Source: Kriegella aquimaris
Lineage (GTDB): Bacteria; Bacteroidota; Bacteroidia; Flavobacteriales; Flavobacteriaceae
Assembly: GCF_900103215.1 (NCBI RefSeq)
Contig: NZ_FNGV01000013.1
Span: 99,109 to 163,108 of the forward strand
Direction of reading: 5' to 3'
DNA: 64,000 nucleotides
Below are positions 1 to 9,209 of this stretch, one piece after another. The notes beneath the pieces are model-generated. The model did no database searches. It saw only the letters and a program-made list of their open reading frames with translations, and had not been told where the DNA came from. The stretch's first letter is position 1. Every line of letters starts with the position of its first letter. The position numbers were made by a program, and so were the translations under genes.

Positions 1-183
1 AGATGGCAAACCCGAGAAGCGAATCCGGTGGATAATTCAGGAACAGCAACAATAACCCTTGATGCAGAGCTTTTGGCAGCAGCAGCGGTTGGCGGTAATG
101 GCGCCTTAACTGTTCGGGTTGCCGCAAAATCTGATCAGACTACTGCTTGGAATTTAAGCCTTCCAATCATTGTTGATTTATAA
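1..183 (+). CDS. C-terminal end of an unidentified secreted/surface protein (partial)
   Basis: The window opens inside a gene; the last 60 codons run in frame 1 to a TAA at 181-183. The fragment alternates short hydrophobic and polar stretches (TATITLDAELL, ALTVRVAAKSD, NLSLPIIVDL), which fits the last strands of a beta-sandwich domain. No T9SS sorting tail or membrane segment is visible. The next gene starts 212 bases downstream, so it may or may not belong to the same transcript. The family cannot be identified from this piece. Confidence 0.6.
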   Translation, partial: RWQTREANPVDNSGTATITLDAELLAAAAVGGNGALTVRVAAKSDQTTAWNLSLPIIVDL

Positions 184-395
184 CCTTTATTTTCTTATCA
201 AATAAAAACACACATAGTGAATAATACCTTAACGTGTTTTATTCACATAACTTTTGAGGTTCGCTATTTGAATAAAGAGTTCTATGAAAGAATAAAAATC
301 CTTCATATCCAGAACTAAAGTAGAATAATTTTAAAAGATCAAGGAGACACAAAAACGTAATCTATATTTCTTGATACCTAGTAAATAGTAATTTT

Positions 396-923
396 ATGAA
401 TAAAATAGTTTTATTATGTTTCAGCCTACTACTCATTGCGATTTTTCTTACCGAACAAAAAACTGGTATTGCAGAAATAGATAGTTCTGGTGATTTAGCA
501 CTTGCCAACAAATCGCCAGAGGCTCAAATCCCCCTTATTAAACATGCCGATACCACTGTAATAGAGATGAAAACTGACGGTATCAAACTCGGTTATTCAA
601 TTACAGAAATACAAGCTAAAGCTGGTGATATTTTGCTCATTAGATATGTTAACAAAAGTGATATGAATCACAACATAGTATTAGTTAGAGAAGAAGCAGA
701 TATCCGCCCTGTAGGTATGGCGGCTCTTCAAGCAGATGCTGTGGCTAATGATTGGATACCCAAAAAAGAAATGCAACGCATCATCGCCCACAGTGATTTG
801 GCTTATTCAGGAGAAACTATAGAATTCTCATTCAAAGTACCACCACCAGGCACCTATCCGTACATATGTACCTATTCTGCACACTGGACGCAAATGCAAG
901 GTCGGTTAATATCAACAGAATGA
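396..923 (+). CDS. Secreted azurin/plastocyanin-like cupredoxin
   Basis: 175 aa: an N-terminal signal or anchor segment (residues 1-19), a linker, then one cupredoxin domain (about 55-175). The type 1 copper ligands are visible: His92 in an NHN motif, Cys158, His163 and Met167. The C-x4-H-x3-M spacing matches azurins rather than plastocyanins. By family knowledge such proteins carry single electrons in the periplasm. It is the first of four co-directional secreted-protein genes and lies two genes upstream of a sorbosone-dehydrogenase-like beta-propeller. It could therefore accept electrons from that protein, but this is inference. ATG at 396 is the first start giving a signal sequence. Confidence 0.85.
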   Translation: MNKIVLLCFSLLLIAIFLTEQKTGIAEIDSSGDLALANKSPEAQIPLIKHADTTVIEMKTDGIKLGYSITEIQAKAGDILLIRYVNKSDMNHNIVLVREEADIRPVGMAALQADAVANDWIPKKEMQRIIAHSDLAYSGETIEFSFKVPPPGTYPYICTYSAHWTQMQGRLISTE

Positions 924-987
924 AATTTTAATTGTGTCAATTTATTAAACCAACGACAAACAAAAATTTACAATAAAATTAATCCCT

Positions 988-2292
988 ATGACTTTAAAAT
1001 ATAATATCACCCTAACAATAAGTAAGTATTTAAACTATACGGTTGTTTTACTACTGGTACCTATCATGTGTTCAACAGTTACTGTTTTTGCACAAGGCAG
1101 TAAGAAAAAAATTGATTTCAGAACCCATATTATTGATGACTCCCTAATTGGAGGTGCATTTTCAAATACTGGCATGGCCGATTTCGACGGCGATGGAAGA
1201 CTGGACTATATCATGAGTTCACGTGGTACAAATAAAATATACATATACAAGTTTCATGAACCTGGTCATTGGTCTAAATATATCGTTGGCGAAAACCCAC
1301 CTACAGATGCCGGTGGTACCGTACTTGATGTAAACGGTGACGGGCTGCCAGATTATGTTGTAGGCGCAGCTTGGTACCAGAACTCTGGAGACTTAAACAT
1401 CCCCTATGAGCGCATTATATTCGATGAAGAGATTGTGAAAGGTGGTATTCATGACCAAGTTGTATCTGACGTAAACGGAGATGGTCGTATGGATGTAATA
1501 ACAATGTCAGATAAAAATACGCTGCGTTGGTATGATATTCCAAACAACCCCAGAGATCCATGGGTTCGTCACGACATTGGAGCTCCTGTTCATGGCGGCG
1601 TAGCACCTAAAGGATTTGGAGATCTAGATGGCGATGGTGATACTGATGTTGTCAGAACTGACGTTTGGTTTGAAAATGTAAATGGCAAAGGAACCAAATG
1701 GAAGCAACATGATTTAGGGCCGTTTATGCCCCTTCCAGAAAATGAGCCGGGATTTGCTGCAAATGCAGCTAGATCATGGGTTGATGATATAAATAAAGAC
1801 GGACGTTTGGATGTTGTTCAGACTGTTGAAGAAATGCGAGGCGGAAGAATATGGTGGATGGAAAATCTTGGTGCTGACAAGAAAGGTATTATTCAATGGT
1901 ACCGACATGAAATTGCAGGTGCAGACCGCATAATGGGAGGTTTACACTCTCTCGGTGTAGCAGATTTCACAGGCGATGGAATACCAGATGTAATTACCGC
2001 AGAGCAAGATTGGCAAAGAGCTCGCCCAGGTGCAAATGGCGAAGAGAACCCACGATATTTCCTATATGAAAATCTTGGAGTTGGCCCTTCTTGGTCCAAT
2101 AATCCTAAAGTGGAGTGGAAAGAACATATTATTGCTGATGCAAATCTTGGCGGCCACGAAATTGTATTTGGAGATGTTACCGGAGATGGTATGTTAGATA
2201 TTATAGGAAAACCATGGAGCCCATCTGACAATAATGCGCTAGGTGGCAAAGCTTTTGTAATCTTCTTGGAGAACAAATCTGTACTTGATTAA
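988..2292 (+). CDS. Secreted FG-GAP/VCBS-repeat beta-propeller protein
   Basis: 434 aa with a long signal peptide ending near residue 36 (VFAQ). At least seven Asp-rich repeats of the form D-x-(D/N)-G-D-G-x-x-D are spread along the chain, for example DFDGDGRLD, DVNGDGLPD, DVNGDGRMD, DLDGDGDTD, DFTGDGIPD and DVTGDGMLD. These are calcium-binding FG-GAP/VCBS blades and predict a seven-bladed propeller. No catalytic motif is evident. In marine Bacteroidota such proteins are often encoded with carbohydrate-active enzymes as glycan-binding or scaffold proteins. The gene lies 64 bases after the cupredoxin gene and 77 before the next gene, compatible with one operon. Confidence 0.85.
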   Translation: MTLKYNITLTISKYLNYTVVLLLVPIMCSTVTVFAQGSKKKIDFRTHIIDDSLIGGAFSNTGMADFDGDGRLDYIMSSRGTNKIYIYKFHEPGHWSKYIVGENPPTDAGGTVLDVNGDGLPDYVVGAAWYQNSGDLNIPYERIIFDEEIVKGGIHDQVVSDVNGDGRMDVITMSDKNTLRWYDIPNNPRDPWVRHDIGAPVHGGVAPKGFGDLDGDGDTDVVRTDVWFENVNGKGTKWKQHDLGPFMPLPENEPGFAANAARSWVDDINKDGRLDVVQTVEEMRGGRIWWMENLGADKKGIIQWYRHEIAGADRIMGGLHSLGVADFTGDGIPDVITAEQDWQRARPGANGEENPRYFLYENLGVGPSWSNNPKVEWKEHIIADANLGGHEIVFGDVTGDGMLDIIGKPWSPSDNNALGGKAFVIFLENKSVLD

Positions 2293-2369
2293 TACTTGAC
2301 AAATTCAATTCATTCAACTATTTACTAGTAGAATAAAGTCTCCCTACAACTTGTATTTTCCAATATATA

Positions 2370-4892
2370 ATGGATGACCTTACCTTTTTATTGACAGAAG
2401 TAAAACATAAAAATAGCTGTTACAAAAAAATGATTAAAGCAATCAAATCAATGAACATCACTCTAGAACATAAAATAAACTTACCAATACAGCTATTAAT
2501 GTGCTCAGTATTTGCTTTGGCTGTGATTCTTAGCCCAGGTACTTCATTGCAAGCACAGGTTCAGCCCTCTCTTATACCTGATAATATGAATGCAATGGAT
2601 CATGGTCCATTCGCTACCTCAACAATTGCATATGACCCAGTGACAACGAACAATATTGCAGTTCATAAAGGTATTGCTGTTAAAGTGGGTAATAACTCTC
2701 AAGCAGTTATGGTTTTTGATACAGATTTACTACGCGTTTCAAGTGCTTGGACCGGCGGCTTTCTTTATTGGAATATGGACGAGCGGAATGGGCTTGAAGA
2801 TTGGCCTACACCTAATGGTTTTACCCACTTTGAAACAGGTAAAGCAACAGGATGGTCTCTTGAAAAAGAATTTGATGATCCAAGAACATGGCCATACGGA
2901 CCGATCAAAAAAGAAAGAGGCAACTATAATGGGCTATATGTTAATGATAAAGAAGTTCTTTTTTCATATTCTATTGGCGAAAGTGAAATTCTAGAAACAC
3001 CAGGTTTTGAACAAATTGCAACCCATGATGTTTTTACCAGAACGTTTAAAGTGAGCCCTACTCAAAAAGAAGAAACACTGTCTTTACGTGTACTTCAGGC
3101 ACCTAGTGGGGCTTCGTTAGAAGTAGTACCCGTTGCTAATTCTAAAGGATATTTGAAAATAAAGGCAGGAAATAATACACGTGTTATCGGATTTCAAGGA
3201 GCTGTCGGTGATGTAAAATGGAGGATAAAAAAGAGTCATCTTATCCTCGACCTTCCTAAGCTAACGCAACCCGTTCAATTCAAGCTTGCAATCGGACCAA
3301 TTACCTCAGGTGAGGAATCAGGTTACATGAAAAAATACCTTGAGCAAGCTTCTACCTTAAGAGACATATCCGAATTAAAAAAACCTGGACCAGACCAGTG
3401 GAAAACCTTACAAACAAAAGCGGTGATGGGCCAAGAAGACGGACCGTTTGCCGTAGATGAACTTACACTTCCAATACCTAATCCATGGAATTCATATTTA
3501 CGATTAACCGATATCGATTTCTTCTCAGATGGTCGTGCTGTTGTTACTTCGATAAGCGGTGACGTATGGATCGTTGACGGGATTAAAGACAATCTTGAAA
3601 CCCTAAGTTGGCACCGTTATGCCACTGGTCTTTATCAACCTCTTGGAGTTAAAGTCGTAAAAGGTCAAGTGTATGTTACCGGACGTGACCAGATCACGCG
3701 GTTACACGATTACAATGATGATGGTTTTGCTGATTACTATGAAAGTTTTAATAATGATTTAATGGCTTCCACCAATTTTCATGCGTTCACTATGAATTTA
3801 GAAACGGACGCTCAGGGAAATTTCTACTTTGCTAAATCTACCCCTTGGCCTCCATACGTCCAAGGGGAAGGACTACCCAAGAACGAAGAATTGACACCAC
3901 ATCAGGGAGTGCTTTTTAAATTATCCCCTGATGGTGAAAATCTTGAAATAATCGCTAGTGGACTTCGCAATCCTAATGGATTAGATATAAACACTGATGG
4001 CGAAATGATTTATTCAGACAACGAAGGTAATTGGGTACCCACAAGTAAAGTCCATAGAATTAAAAAAGGAGGATTTCATGGCTTCATTCCATCCGCCCAT
4101 CAACCTGATAAACCCAAGTCATTTGTACCCCCAATTAGCTGGGTACCACATTATATGGACAACTCCCCAGCAAAACCAATGTTCATAACCAGTGACCAAT
4201 GGCCCAAAGAACTTCAAGACGACTTGATATTGGCTTCCTATGGAAGGGCTAATCTTTCTTTAATCTTGAAAGAAGAAGTGGACGGTGTATGGCAAGGTGC
4301 ACACCTATCTCTTCCATACATATTTAAATCAGGACTTGAACGAGGACGGTTTCATGCAGATGGTAACCTTTATGTGACAGGTATGACCAGTTGGCAATGC
4401 ATAGGAGAGGATTGGGGTTCTTTTCATCGAATGCGATATACAGGAAAGCCTTTAAATATACCCGTTGCAATTAACACAAAAGCTGGTGGAATTGAATTAC
4501 GATTCAGTCAAACTCTCGACCCCAAAATAGCTGTAAATAAGGAAAATTATGCTTTGAAAAAATGGACATATCCATGGACAAGGCAGTACGGTACGCGTGG
4601 AAAACTCTATTCAGTAGACAAGCCAGGTGTTACGAAACCTGACCTGGTACAAGTTAGATCGATTCGGTTATCAAAAGATCGGAAATCAGTATTTCTTGAA
4701 ATACCTGAATTAAAACCCGGCAAGATATCCACATCTATTGGAGTACTAGAAGAATTACCAGAAATGATTGAAGCCTCACTAGGGTTGGTTATATCAATAA
4801 ATTACCAGATTTCTGCAGATGATGGTGTCGAGTTGAATCAATTTATTCATAAAACAATCCATAGGGTTCCGACTGAAGAGTTTAAAAAATAA
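2370..4892 (+). CDS. DUF6797 / sorbosone-dehydrogenase-like beta-propeller protein
   Basis: 840 aa as written. A better start is probably Met28 (2451), since a Sec signal peptide (about 28-62, ending LQAQ) then comes first. After it an N-terminal domain of the DUF6797 type (MDHGPFATSTIA near residue 76 onward) is followed by a propeller of the L-sorbosone/glucose-dehydrogenase type (about 370-690, with motifs such as SGLRNPNGLDI and SDNEGNW). Relatives in Planctomycetes and Verrucomicrobia often carry a cytochrome c domain. No CxxCH heme motif is present here, so an external electron acceptor would be needed; the nearby cupredoxin is a candidate. The substrate is unknown. Confidence 0.7.
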   Translation: MDDLTFLLTEVKHKNSCYKKMIKAIKSMNITLEHKINLPIQLLMCSVFALAVILSPGTSLQAQVQPSLIPDNMNAMDHGPFATSTIAYDPVTTNNIAVHKGIAVKVGNNSQAVMVFDTDLLRVSSAWTGGFLYWNMDERNGLEDWPTPNGFTHFETGKATGWSLEKEFDDPRTWPYGPIKKERGNYNGLYVNDKEVLFSYSIGESEILETPGFEQIATHDVFTRTFKVSPTQKEETLSLRVLQAPSGASLEVVPVANSKGYLKIKAGNNTRVIGFQGAVGDVKWRIKKSHLILDLPKLTQPVQFKLAIGPITSGEESGYMKKYLEQASTLRDISELKKPGPDQWKTLQTKAVMGQEDGPFAVDELTLPIPNPWNSYLRLTDIDFFSDGRAVVTSISGDVWIVDGIKDNLETLSWHRYATGLYQPLGVKVVKGQVYVTGRDQITRLHDYNDDGFADYYESFNNDLMASTNFHAFTMNLETDAQGNFYFAKSTPWPPYVQGEGLPKNEELTPHQGVLFKLSPDGENLEIIASGLRNPNGLDINTDGEMIYSDNEGNWVPTSKVHRIKKGGFHGFIPSAHQPDKPKSFVPPISWVPHYMDNSPAKPMFITSDQWPKELQDDLILASYGRANLSLILKEEVDGVWQGAHLSLPYIFKSGLERGRFHADGNLYVTGMTSWQCIGEDWGSFHRMRYTGKPLNIPVAINTKAGGIELRFSQTLDPKIAVNKENYALKKWTYPWTRQYGTRGKLYSVDKPGVTKPDLVQVRSIRLSKDRKSVFLEIPELKPGKISTSIGVLEELPEMIEASLGLVISINYQISADDGVELNQFIHKTIHRVPTEEFKK

Positions 4893-4927
4893 GTTAAGCC
4901 CGTATATTTTAGCAACACAATAAAACT

Positions 4928-6913
4928 ATGAATATGAATAAGTTAACACTACCAATAGTATTAGCACTAGTAATTCAAGCAGATTTTTTGTTCGCTCAAT
5001 CTAATGTTTCAATTGATGGAGAATTAAAAAAATGGCATCCAATCGTTATTACGTTTGACGGTCCAGAGGTAAGTGAAATAGATGCTTACAATCCATTTTT
5101 GGGTTATAGATTGAACGTTACATTCCGTCATGAAAGTGGGGAGTCAGCATATGTCGTACCGGGCTATTTTGCTGCCGATGGAAATGCAGCTGAATCAAGT
5201 GCAATCTCTGGGAATAAGTGGCGTGTTCACTTTACACCTGACAGAACTGGGTCTTGGACTTATATAGCTTCTTTTCGCATGGGAGAGGATATTTCAGTGA
5301 ATTTGAGCAACACGGCCGGTAAATCAGTAGCTTTTGATGGTGCGACAGATACAATACATATTGCTGCAACAGATAAAAGCGGGAGGGACCACCGTGGCAA
5401 GGGCATACTTCGATATGTTGGTGAAAATTATCTCCGTTTTGAAAATGGAGAATGGTTCATGAAAGGTGGTGCGGATGCTCCTGAAACGCTGCTTGCGTAC
5501 GCAGATTTTGACGGTACCTACTCTCAAACGAAACCTTCCACTCATTCCTATGGTGATGAACTTTTGTGGGGTAGTACGCAACACAAAGATCGTCGTGGTG
5601 CTTTTCCCATTAAAAATTATACCGCTCATATTAAGGACTGGAATGAAGGGGATCCCGTTTGGCAAGGTGATAAAGGCAAGGGTCTAATTGGTGGATTGAA
5701 TTATCTTTCGGAAAAAGGGATGAATGCTTTTTCATTCCTAACAATGTCGGCAGGCGGAGATGGTAAGAATGTCTGGCCATGGATAAATCACAAAGAGCTT
5801 TCCCGATATGATGTTTCGAAATTGGCGCAATGGGAAATTATCTTTTCTCACGCCGATCAAAAGGGTTTGTTTTTACATTTTAAAACCCATGAAACGGAAA
5901 ATGATCAGTTGTTAGACGGTGGCTACCTCGGGTCTAATCGCAAATTGTATTATCGGGAACTAGTGGCTCGTTTTGGACATCATCATGCCCTCAACTGGAA
6001 TCTTGCTGAAGAACATGACCTGTTCCAAGAGCTAAAAGATACTGAGATGGATATCGCAAAAGCAGATGCCAAGTACATCCATTCAATTGACCCTTATCAC
6101 CATCCAGTGGTCATTCATAGTTACCCCAATCGCTATAGTGAGGTATACGGTCCATTAGAGGGATTTGAGTATATAGAAGGTGCATCTGTACAAACAAGCA
6201 ATATGCGCCCTTGGAATAATTTTGAAAATGTTCAACTCTTGGTGGAAAATGCAAGCAAAGCGGGTAGAAAATGGGTTGTTTCACTTGACGAACCCGGCAG
6301 TGCTGGATTAGGTGCGAGTACCGATGATTGGGATGATAATTATAATCAAGACGATGCACGAGCTGTCTATTGGGGAACCATTGCGGCCGGGGGTGCCGGA
6401 ATCGAGTGGTATTTCGGATATAGAGAAGAGCAGAATGATATTGTTGCCGAAGAATGGCGAAGTAGGGATGCCTTATACGATTATACCAGAAATGCAATGG
6501 ATTTTTATAAAGGAAACAAAATTCCTTTTTGGAGAATGCAGAATGCAAACAAGCTAACGCGCAGTGAAAAAGACTTTGTCTTTGCTGCACCTGGTGAGGT
6601 TTATGTGATATATCTTCCTGATGGAGGCGCGGCAACCCTTGATCTAAAGGATAGTAAAGATACTTATACTGTGCATTGGTACAACCCACGCACAGGTGGA
6701 GAATTGCAAAGGGGAAGAGTTCAGAAAAAATTACCTGTTACATATTCAAGAAAGCCTGCAAGCGTACTTTCGGCAGTACCAAACGTAAAATCTCCTGTAG
6801 CTCAGCAAGGACGCGTTGTTAAGGTAAGCGGTCCAAGCAATGTTTCACTTGGTATACCGCCTGTAGAAGCTGAAGAAAGAGATGATTGGGTCATATTAGT
6901 TAAAAAACAGTAA
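4928..6913 (+). CDS. DUF5060-domain glycoside-hydrolase-like secreted protein
   Basis: 661 aa with a signal peptide (1-23, ending LFAQ). Order: an N-terminal DUF5060 beta-sandwich (about 28-135, with EDKKWHP-like KKWHPIVITFDGP and VVPGYFAADGNA), a TIM-barrel-like middle part (about 160-560), and a C-terminal segment resembling the putative collagen-binding domain PF12904 (YVIYLPDGG, HWYNPRTGG; about 565-660). This architecture occurs in glycoside-hydrolase-like proteins of Bacteroidota PULs. ELGENTLY acidic candidates such as E353 and D444 in the barrel cannot be assigned as catalytic by eye. It ends the plus-strand cluster 35 bases after the DUF6797 gene. A decayed copy of its N-terminal domain lies just downstream on the opposite strand. 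Confidence 0.75.
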   Translation: MNMNKLTLPIVLALVIQADFLFAQSNVSIDGELKKWHPIVITFDGPEVSEIDAYNPFLGYRLNVTFRHESGESAYVVPGYFAADGNAAESSAISGNKWRVHFTPDRTGSWTYIASFRMGEDISVNLSNTAGKSVAFDGATDTIHIAATDKSGRDHRGKGILRYVGENYLRFENGEWFMKGGADAPETLLAYADFDGTYSQTKPSTHSYGDELLWGSTQHKDRRGAFPIKNYTAHIKDWNEGDPVWQGDKGKGLIGGLNYLSEKGMNAFSFLTMSAGGDGKNVWPWINHKELSRYDVSKLAQWEIIFSHADQKGLFLHFKTHETENDQLLDGGYLGSNRKLYYRELVARFGHHHALNWNLAEEHDLFQELKDTEMDIAKADAKYIHSIDPYHHPVVIHSYPNRYSEVYGPLEGFEYIEGASVQTSNMRPWNNFENVQLLVENASKAGRKWVVSLDEPGSAGLGASTDDWDDNYNQDDARAVYWGTIAAGGAGIEWYFGYREEQNDIVAEEWRSRDALYDYTRNAMDFYKGNKIPFWRMQNANKLTRSEKDFVFAAPGEVYVIYLPDGGAATLDLKDSKDTYTVHWYNPRTGGELQRGRVQKKLPVTYSRKPASVLSAVPNVKSPVAQQGRVVKVSGPSNVSLGIPPVEAEERDDWVILVKKQ

Positions 6914-6996
6914 AAGATGAGTGTTTATTGACGCTAAAAAATAATAGGAAGCATATCTAAAAGACCTAATTAAAAAATTAAGTTGAGTTAGTTTGA

Positions 6997-7060
6997 AAAT
7001 CCGTAATTCTAGGTAAATAAGAAGTCTCATCATATTCTTATTTTGCTTAATTACGGATTT
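6997..7060. terminator. Nested long inverted repeat, probable bidirectional terminator
   Basis: A 12-bp perfect inverted repeat (AAATCCGTAATT at 6997-7008, AATTACGGATTT at 7049-7060) encloses a 9-bp perfect one (AAATAAGAA at 7015-7023, TTCTTATTT at 7035-7043). Together they form one interrupted stem. It lies between the stop of the DUF5060 gene and the convergent DUF5060 pseudogene, the place expected for a shared terminator. Confidence 0.6.
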
Positions 7061-7125
7061 CCTATGTTTTCCGTTGTCAAAATTTTGGATAAGGGTAATT
7101 CATGATGCTTTTCAATCATTATTTG

Positions 7126-7511
7126 TTATAGGAATAATGATTCTGCCGCATTTCCATCAGCGCAAAATACCCAGGTAATGTGTAGGTAGGCACACCAGAT
7201 TTGTGCATGAAGGTTACCTCATAACGATAGTCGGTAAACGGATTAAGATCAGTCCCCTTTTCTTGAGCGAAGGGTTCGGCAATATCAAGAATGATTTTAT
7301 GTCATTTTTGCAGTTCACCCGAGACTATCACTTGCCCATCACCTTCACTATTTTGATCAGTATTGGATTGTTTTGAGTTGTTAGTACAAGTCAATAACGT
7401 ACCTGCACAGACAGAAGTAAACAGAAAATTTATACACTGTTGATGCCGATACTTGATTTCGTAATATATCTTATTTAAGTTTTGCTGATTGTTCAAATAA
7501 TTTAAAATCAA
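7126..7511 (-). pseudogene. Decayed DUF5060 lipoprotein gene (N-terminal remnant)
   Basis: The minus strand encodes a lipoprotein-type leader (lipobox LLTC) ending in SGELQK, then a TGA. Reading through the TGA gives HKIILDIAEPF, NPFTDYRYEVTFMHKSG and TLPGYFA, which align with the DUF5060 domain of the 4928-6913 product (GELKKWHPIVITF, NPFLGYRLNVTFRHESG, VVPGYFAADGNAAES). The TGA sits where the intact gene has Trp. A one-base frameshift follows PGYF; beyond it the shifted frame reads ADGNAAESL. The homology then stops, so the rest is lost. This is a remnant of a paralogous secreted DUF5060 protein. Confidence 0.8.
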
Positions 7512-7647
7512 CTATTAATTTAAGCATTCCCGGTAGGACCCATTGTTGTATAATATTCAGCTTTTCAGACTAATGGAGGATCTCTAGAATTGCTCTTCTA
7601 TTCCATATTTTCATGATAAAAGGTGCCAATCAGTTTCATTGACCGAC

Positions 7648-8652
7648 CTATTTTATTGCTTTAAATGGATTCTTCAGTCGTGATTCTATAAATTTGGATG
7701 TTTGCTTATGAGAGCCTTTTTTGTAAAAACCAAAAACACAAACAGCATCGGTACCTGTATATGCCCTTTTGTCTTCATCTCTTCCAAAACTAAAAATTAC
7801 CATATTCAGTCCTTGTCTCCAACCTTCGTCACCGGCCGTTTCAGGACCAACGTTTTTAACTCCTGCATAAAAAACTTGTTTGTCTTTTGGGTCACTATCC
7901 GCCAAGTAAAAGAATGGGGAAGGAAATTTATTTCCGAGTTCCGGTTCGAGGTACCCCAACCCTCCGGTCTTCAATTCTCTATGAACACCGTCTTTTAAAA
8001 CGTAGTAGTCTTTGGCAATAACAGCTTCTTGTTCCCCTCCTACAGGTCCTTCATAAAGAAATGCATACTTATCATCGGCCTTTATTATTTTGATTGCACA
8101 ATGCGAAGGAAAGAAGTGATACTCTAATTCATAGGTTTCGTTAGAACTTCTCATAATCAGATGATCACCTTCTAGTTTACCTTTGAATTGAACATCTCGA
8201 CCATTCTCGTCAACCCATCTCGATGTGGAGTTGCTTTCTCTTTGAGGATGATTAAAATTGCCTTCTCCGAAATTAGGCCAGCCACGGTATTCATGTTTTC
8301 CACCTTCACTTGAAGATTTATTATATCCCCTATCTGCATCGTTGCCAATCCAGTCGTTTCCTGCAAGATCAAAAGCACTGTTAAACCCTGATTTTCCATC
8401 GGTTTCTCCATTTTCGAAATACCATGTTCCTCCAGCAGCAGCAATCTTCCAGCACATATTGTCAAAATGTTCAACTTTAGTTACTACCACTTTATCAGGA
8501 TATGGAGAATATCCCATTCCTGCAATAGGTTCACTTATACTCTGATTTTGTGCAATTAGCAACTGAAAACTTAGTATTATCAAACTAAGCGTTGAGATAA
8601 GTAACTTTATCATAACAGTATCGATATTTTTTGTTTTTGTATTAAAAAACAA
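7648..8652 (-). CDS. Secreted protein of unknown function (334 aa)
   Basis: I do not recognise the family. Met14 (8613) is a better start than Met1, since it places a clean Sec signal (MIKLLISTLSL, cleavage after LLIAQ near residue 35) first. The mature part is rich in aromatic and Gly residues (GGTWYFENGE, YRGWPNFGEGNF) and looks like an all-beta fold. There are only a few Cys residues and no lipobox. It lies alone between two decayed genes in a region of degraded carbohydrate-related genes, so a role in glycan binding or modification is possible but not shown. Confidence 0.6.
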   Translation of the reverse strand: MFFNTKTKNIDTVMIKLLISTLSLIILSFQLLIAQNQSISEPIAGMGYSPYPDKVVVTKVEHFDNMCWKIAAAGGTWYFENGETDGKSGFNSAFDLAGNDWIGNDADRGYNKSSSEGGKHEYRGWPNFGEGNFNHPQRESNSTSRWVDENGRDVQFKGKLEGDHLIMRSSNETYELEYHFFPSHCAIKIIKADDKYAFLYEGPVGGEQEAVIAKDYYVLKDGVHRELKTGGLGYLEPELGNKFPSPFFYLADSDPKDKQVFYAGVKNVGPETAGDEGWRQGLNMVIFSFGRDEDKRAYTGTDAVCVFGFYKKGSHKQTSKFIESRLKNPFKAIK

Positions 8653-8849
8653 ATAAATACAAGAATAACGAAAATAAACGTAAATAGAAACTGATTTTTA
8701 TACAAGTTGCACTACGAATTACTCTAACTTGATATAAATTATTCTTGAGCTAATATTGTAGTCTTTTATAATGACTCTAACCTAAAATTATTTCCAACAG
8801 AATAGCATTGCAGCAATATAAAAATGATCATCATCAACTTATATAGATT

Positions 8850-8990
8850 TCAGTTTCGCCGATGGATAGGTATAACATCTGTGGGGAAAAATTGGCTAAA
8901 TTTTGAATTTTTGCTTGCTTTTAACCAAGTACTTTCATCCAATAAACCATCTAGTACAATGCTATCAGTTTTTGAATAAAAATTTGGGGA
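8850..8990 (-). pseudogene. Decayed DUF5916/CBM9-like gene fragment
   Basis: In this otherwise gene-free stretch (8653-9209) one minus-strand frame reads KTDSIVLDGLLDESTWLKA and then SQFFPTDVIPI before a TGA. The pattern I-x-(I/L)-DG-x-LDE-x-x-W-x-x-A followed by QF-P-D is the characteristic opening of DUF5916/CBM9-like (DOMON-type) secreted proteins. No start codon, signal peptide or continuation is present, so it is a truncated relic. The rest of 8653-9209 shows nothing recognisable. Confidence 0.55.
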
Positions 8991-9209
8991 GGATCACTAT
9001 TTTCAAAAATTGAACTGACATTTTGAAAAAGTTGCAGTACTGGTTATTAATCTATATACAATTAATACGAAAAACCACATATAATAAATTAATGCAATTT
9101 GTCAGTTGGCGTAATAATTGAAAAAATATAAAAATTTCTGTTTAATACTGATTTATGGTATTACGATTTGGGTGATTTGTTAGCGAAGCTTTTAAATAGT
9201 AAAAACGAA

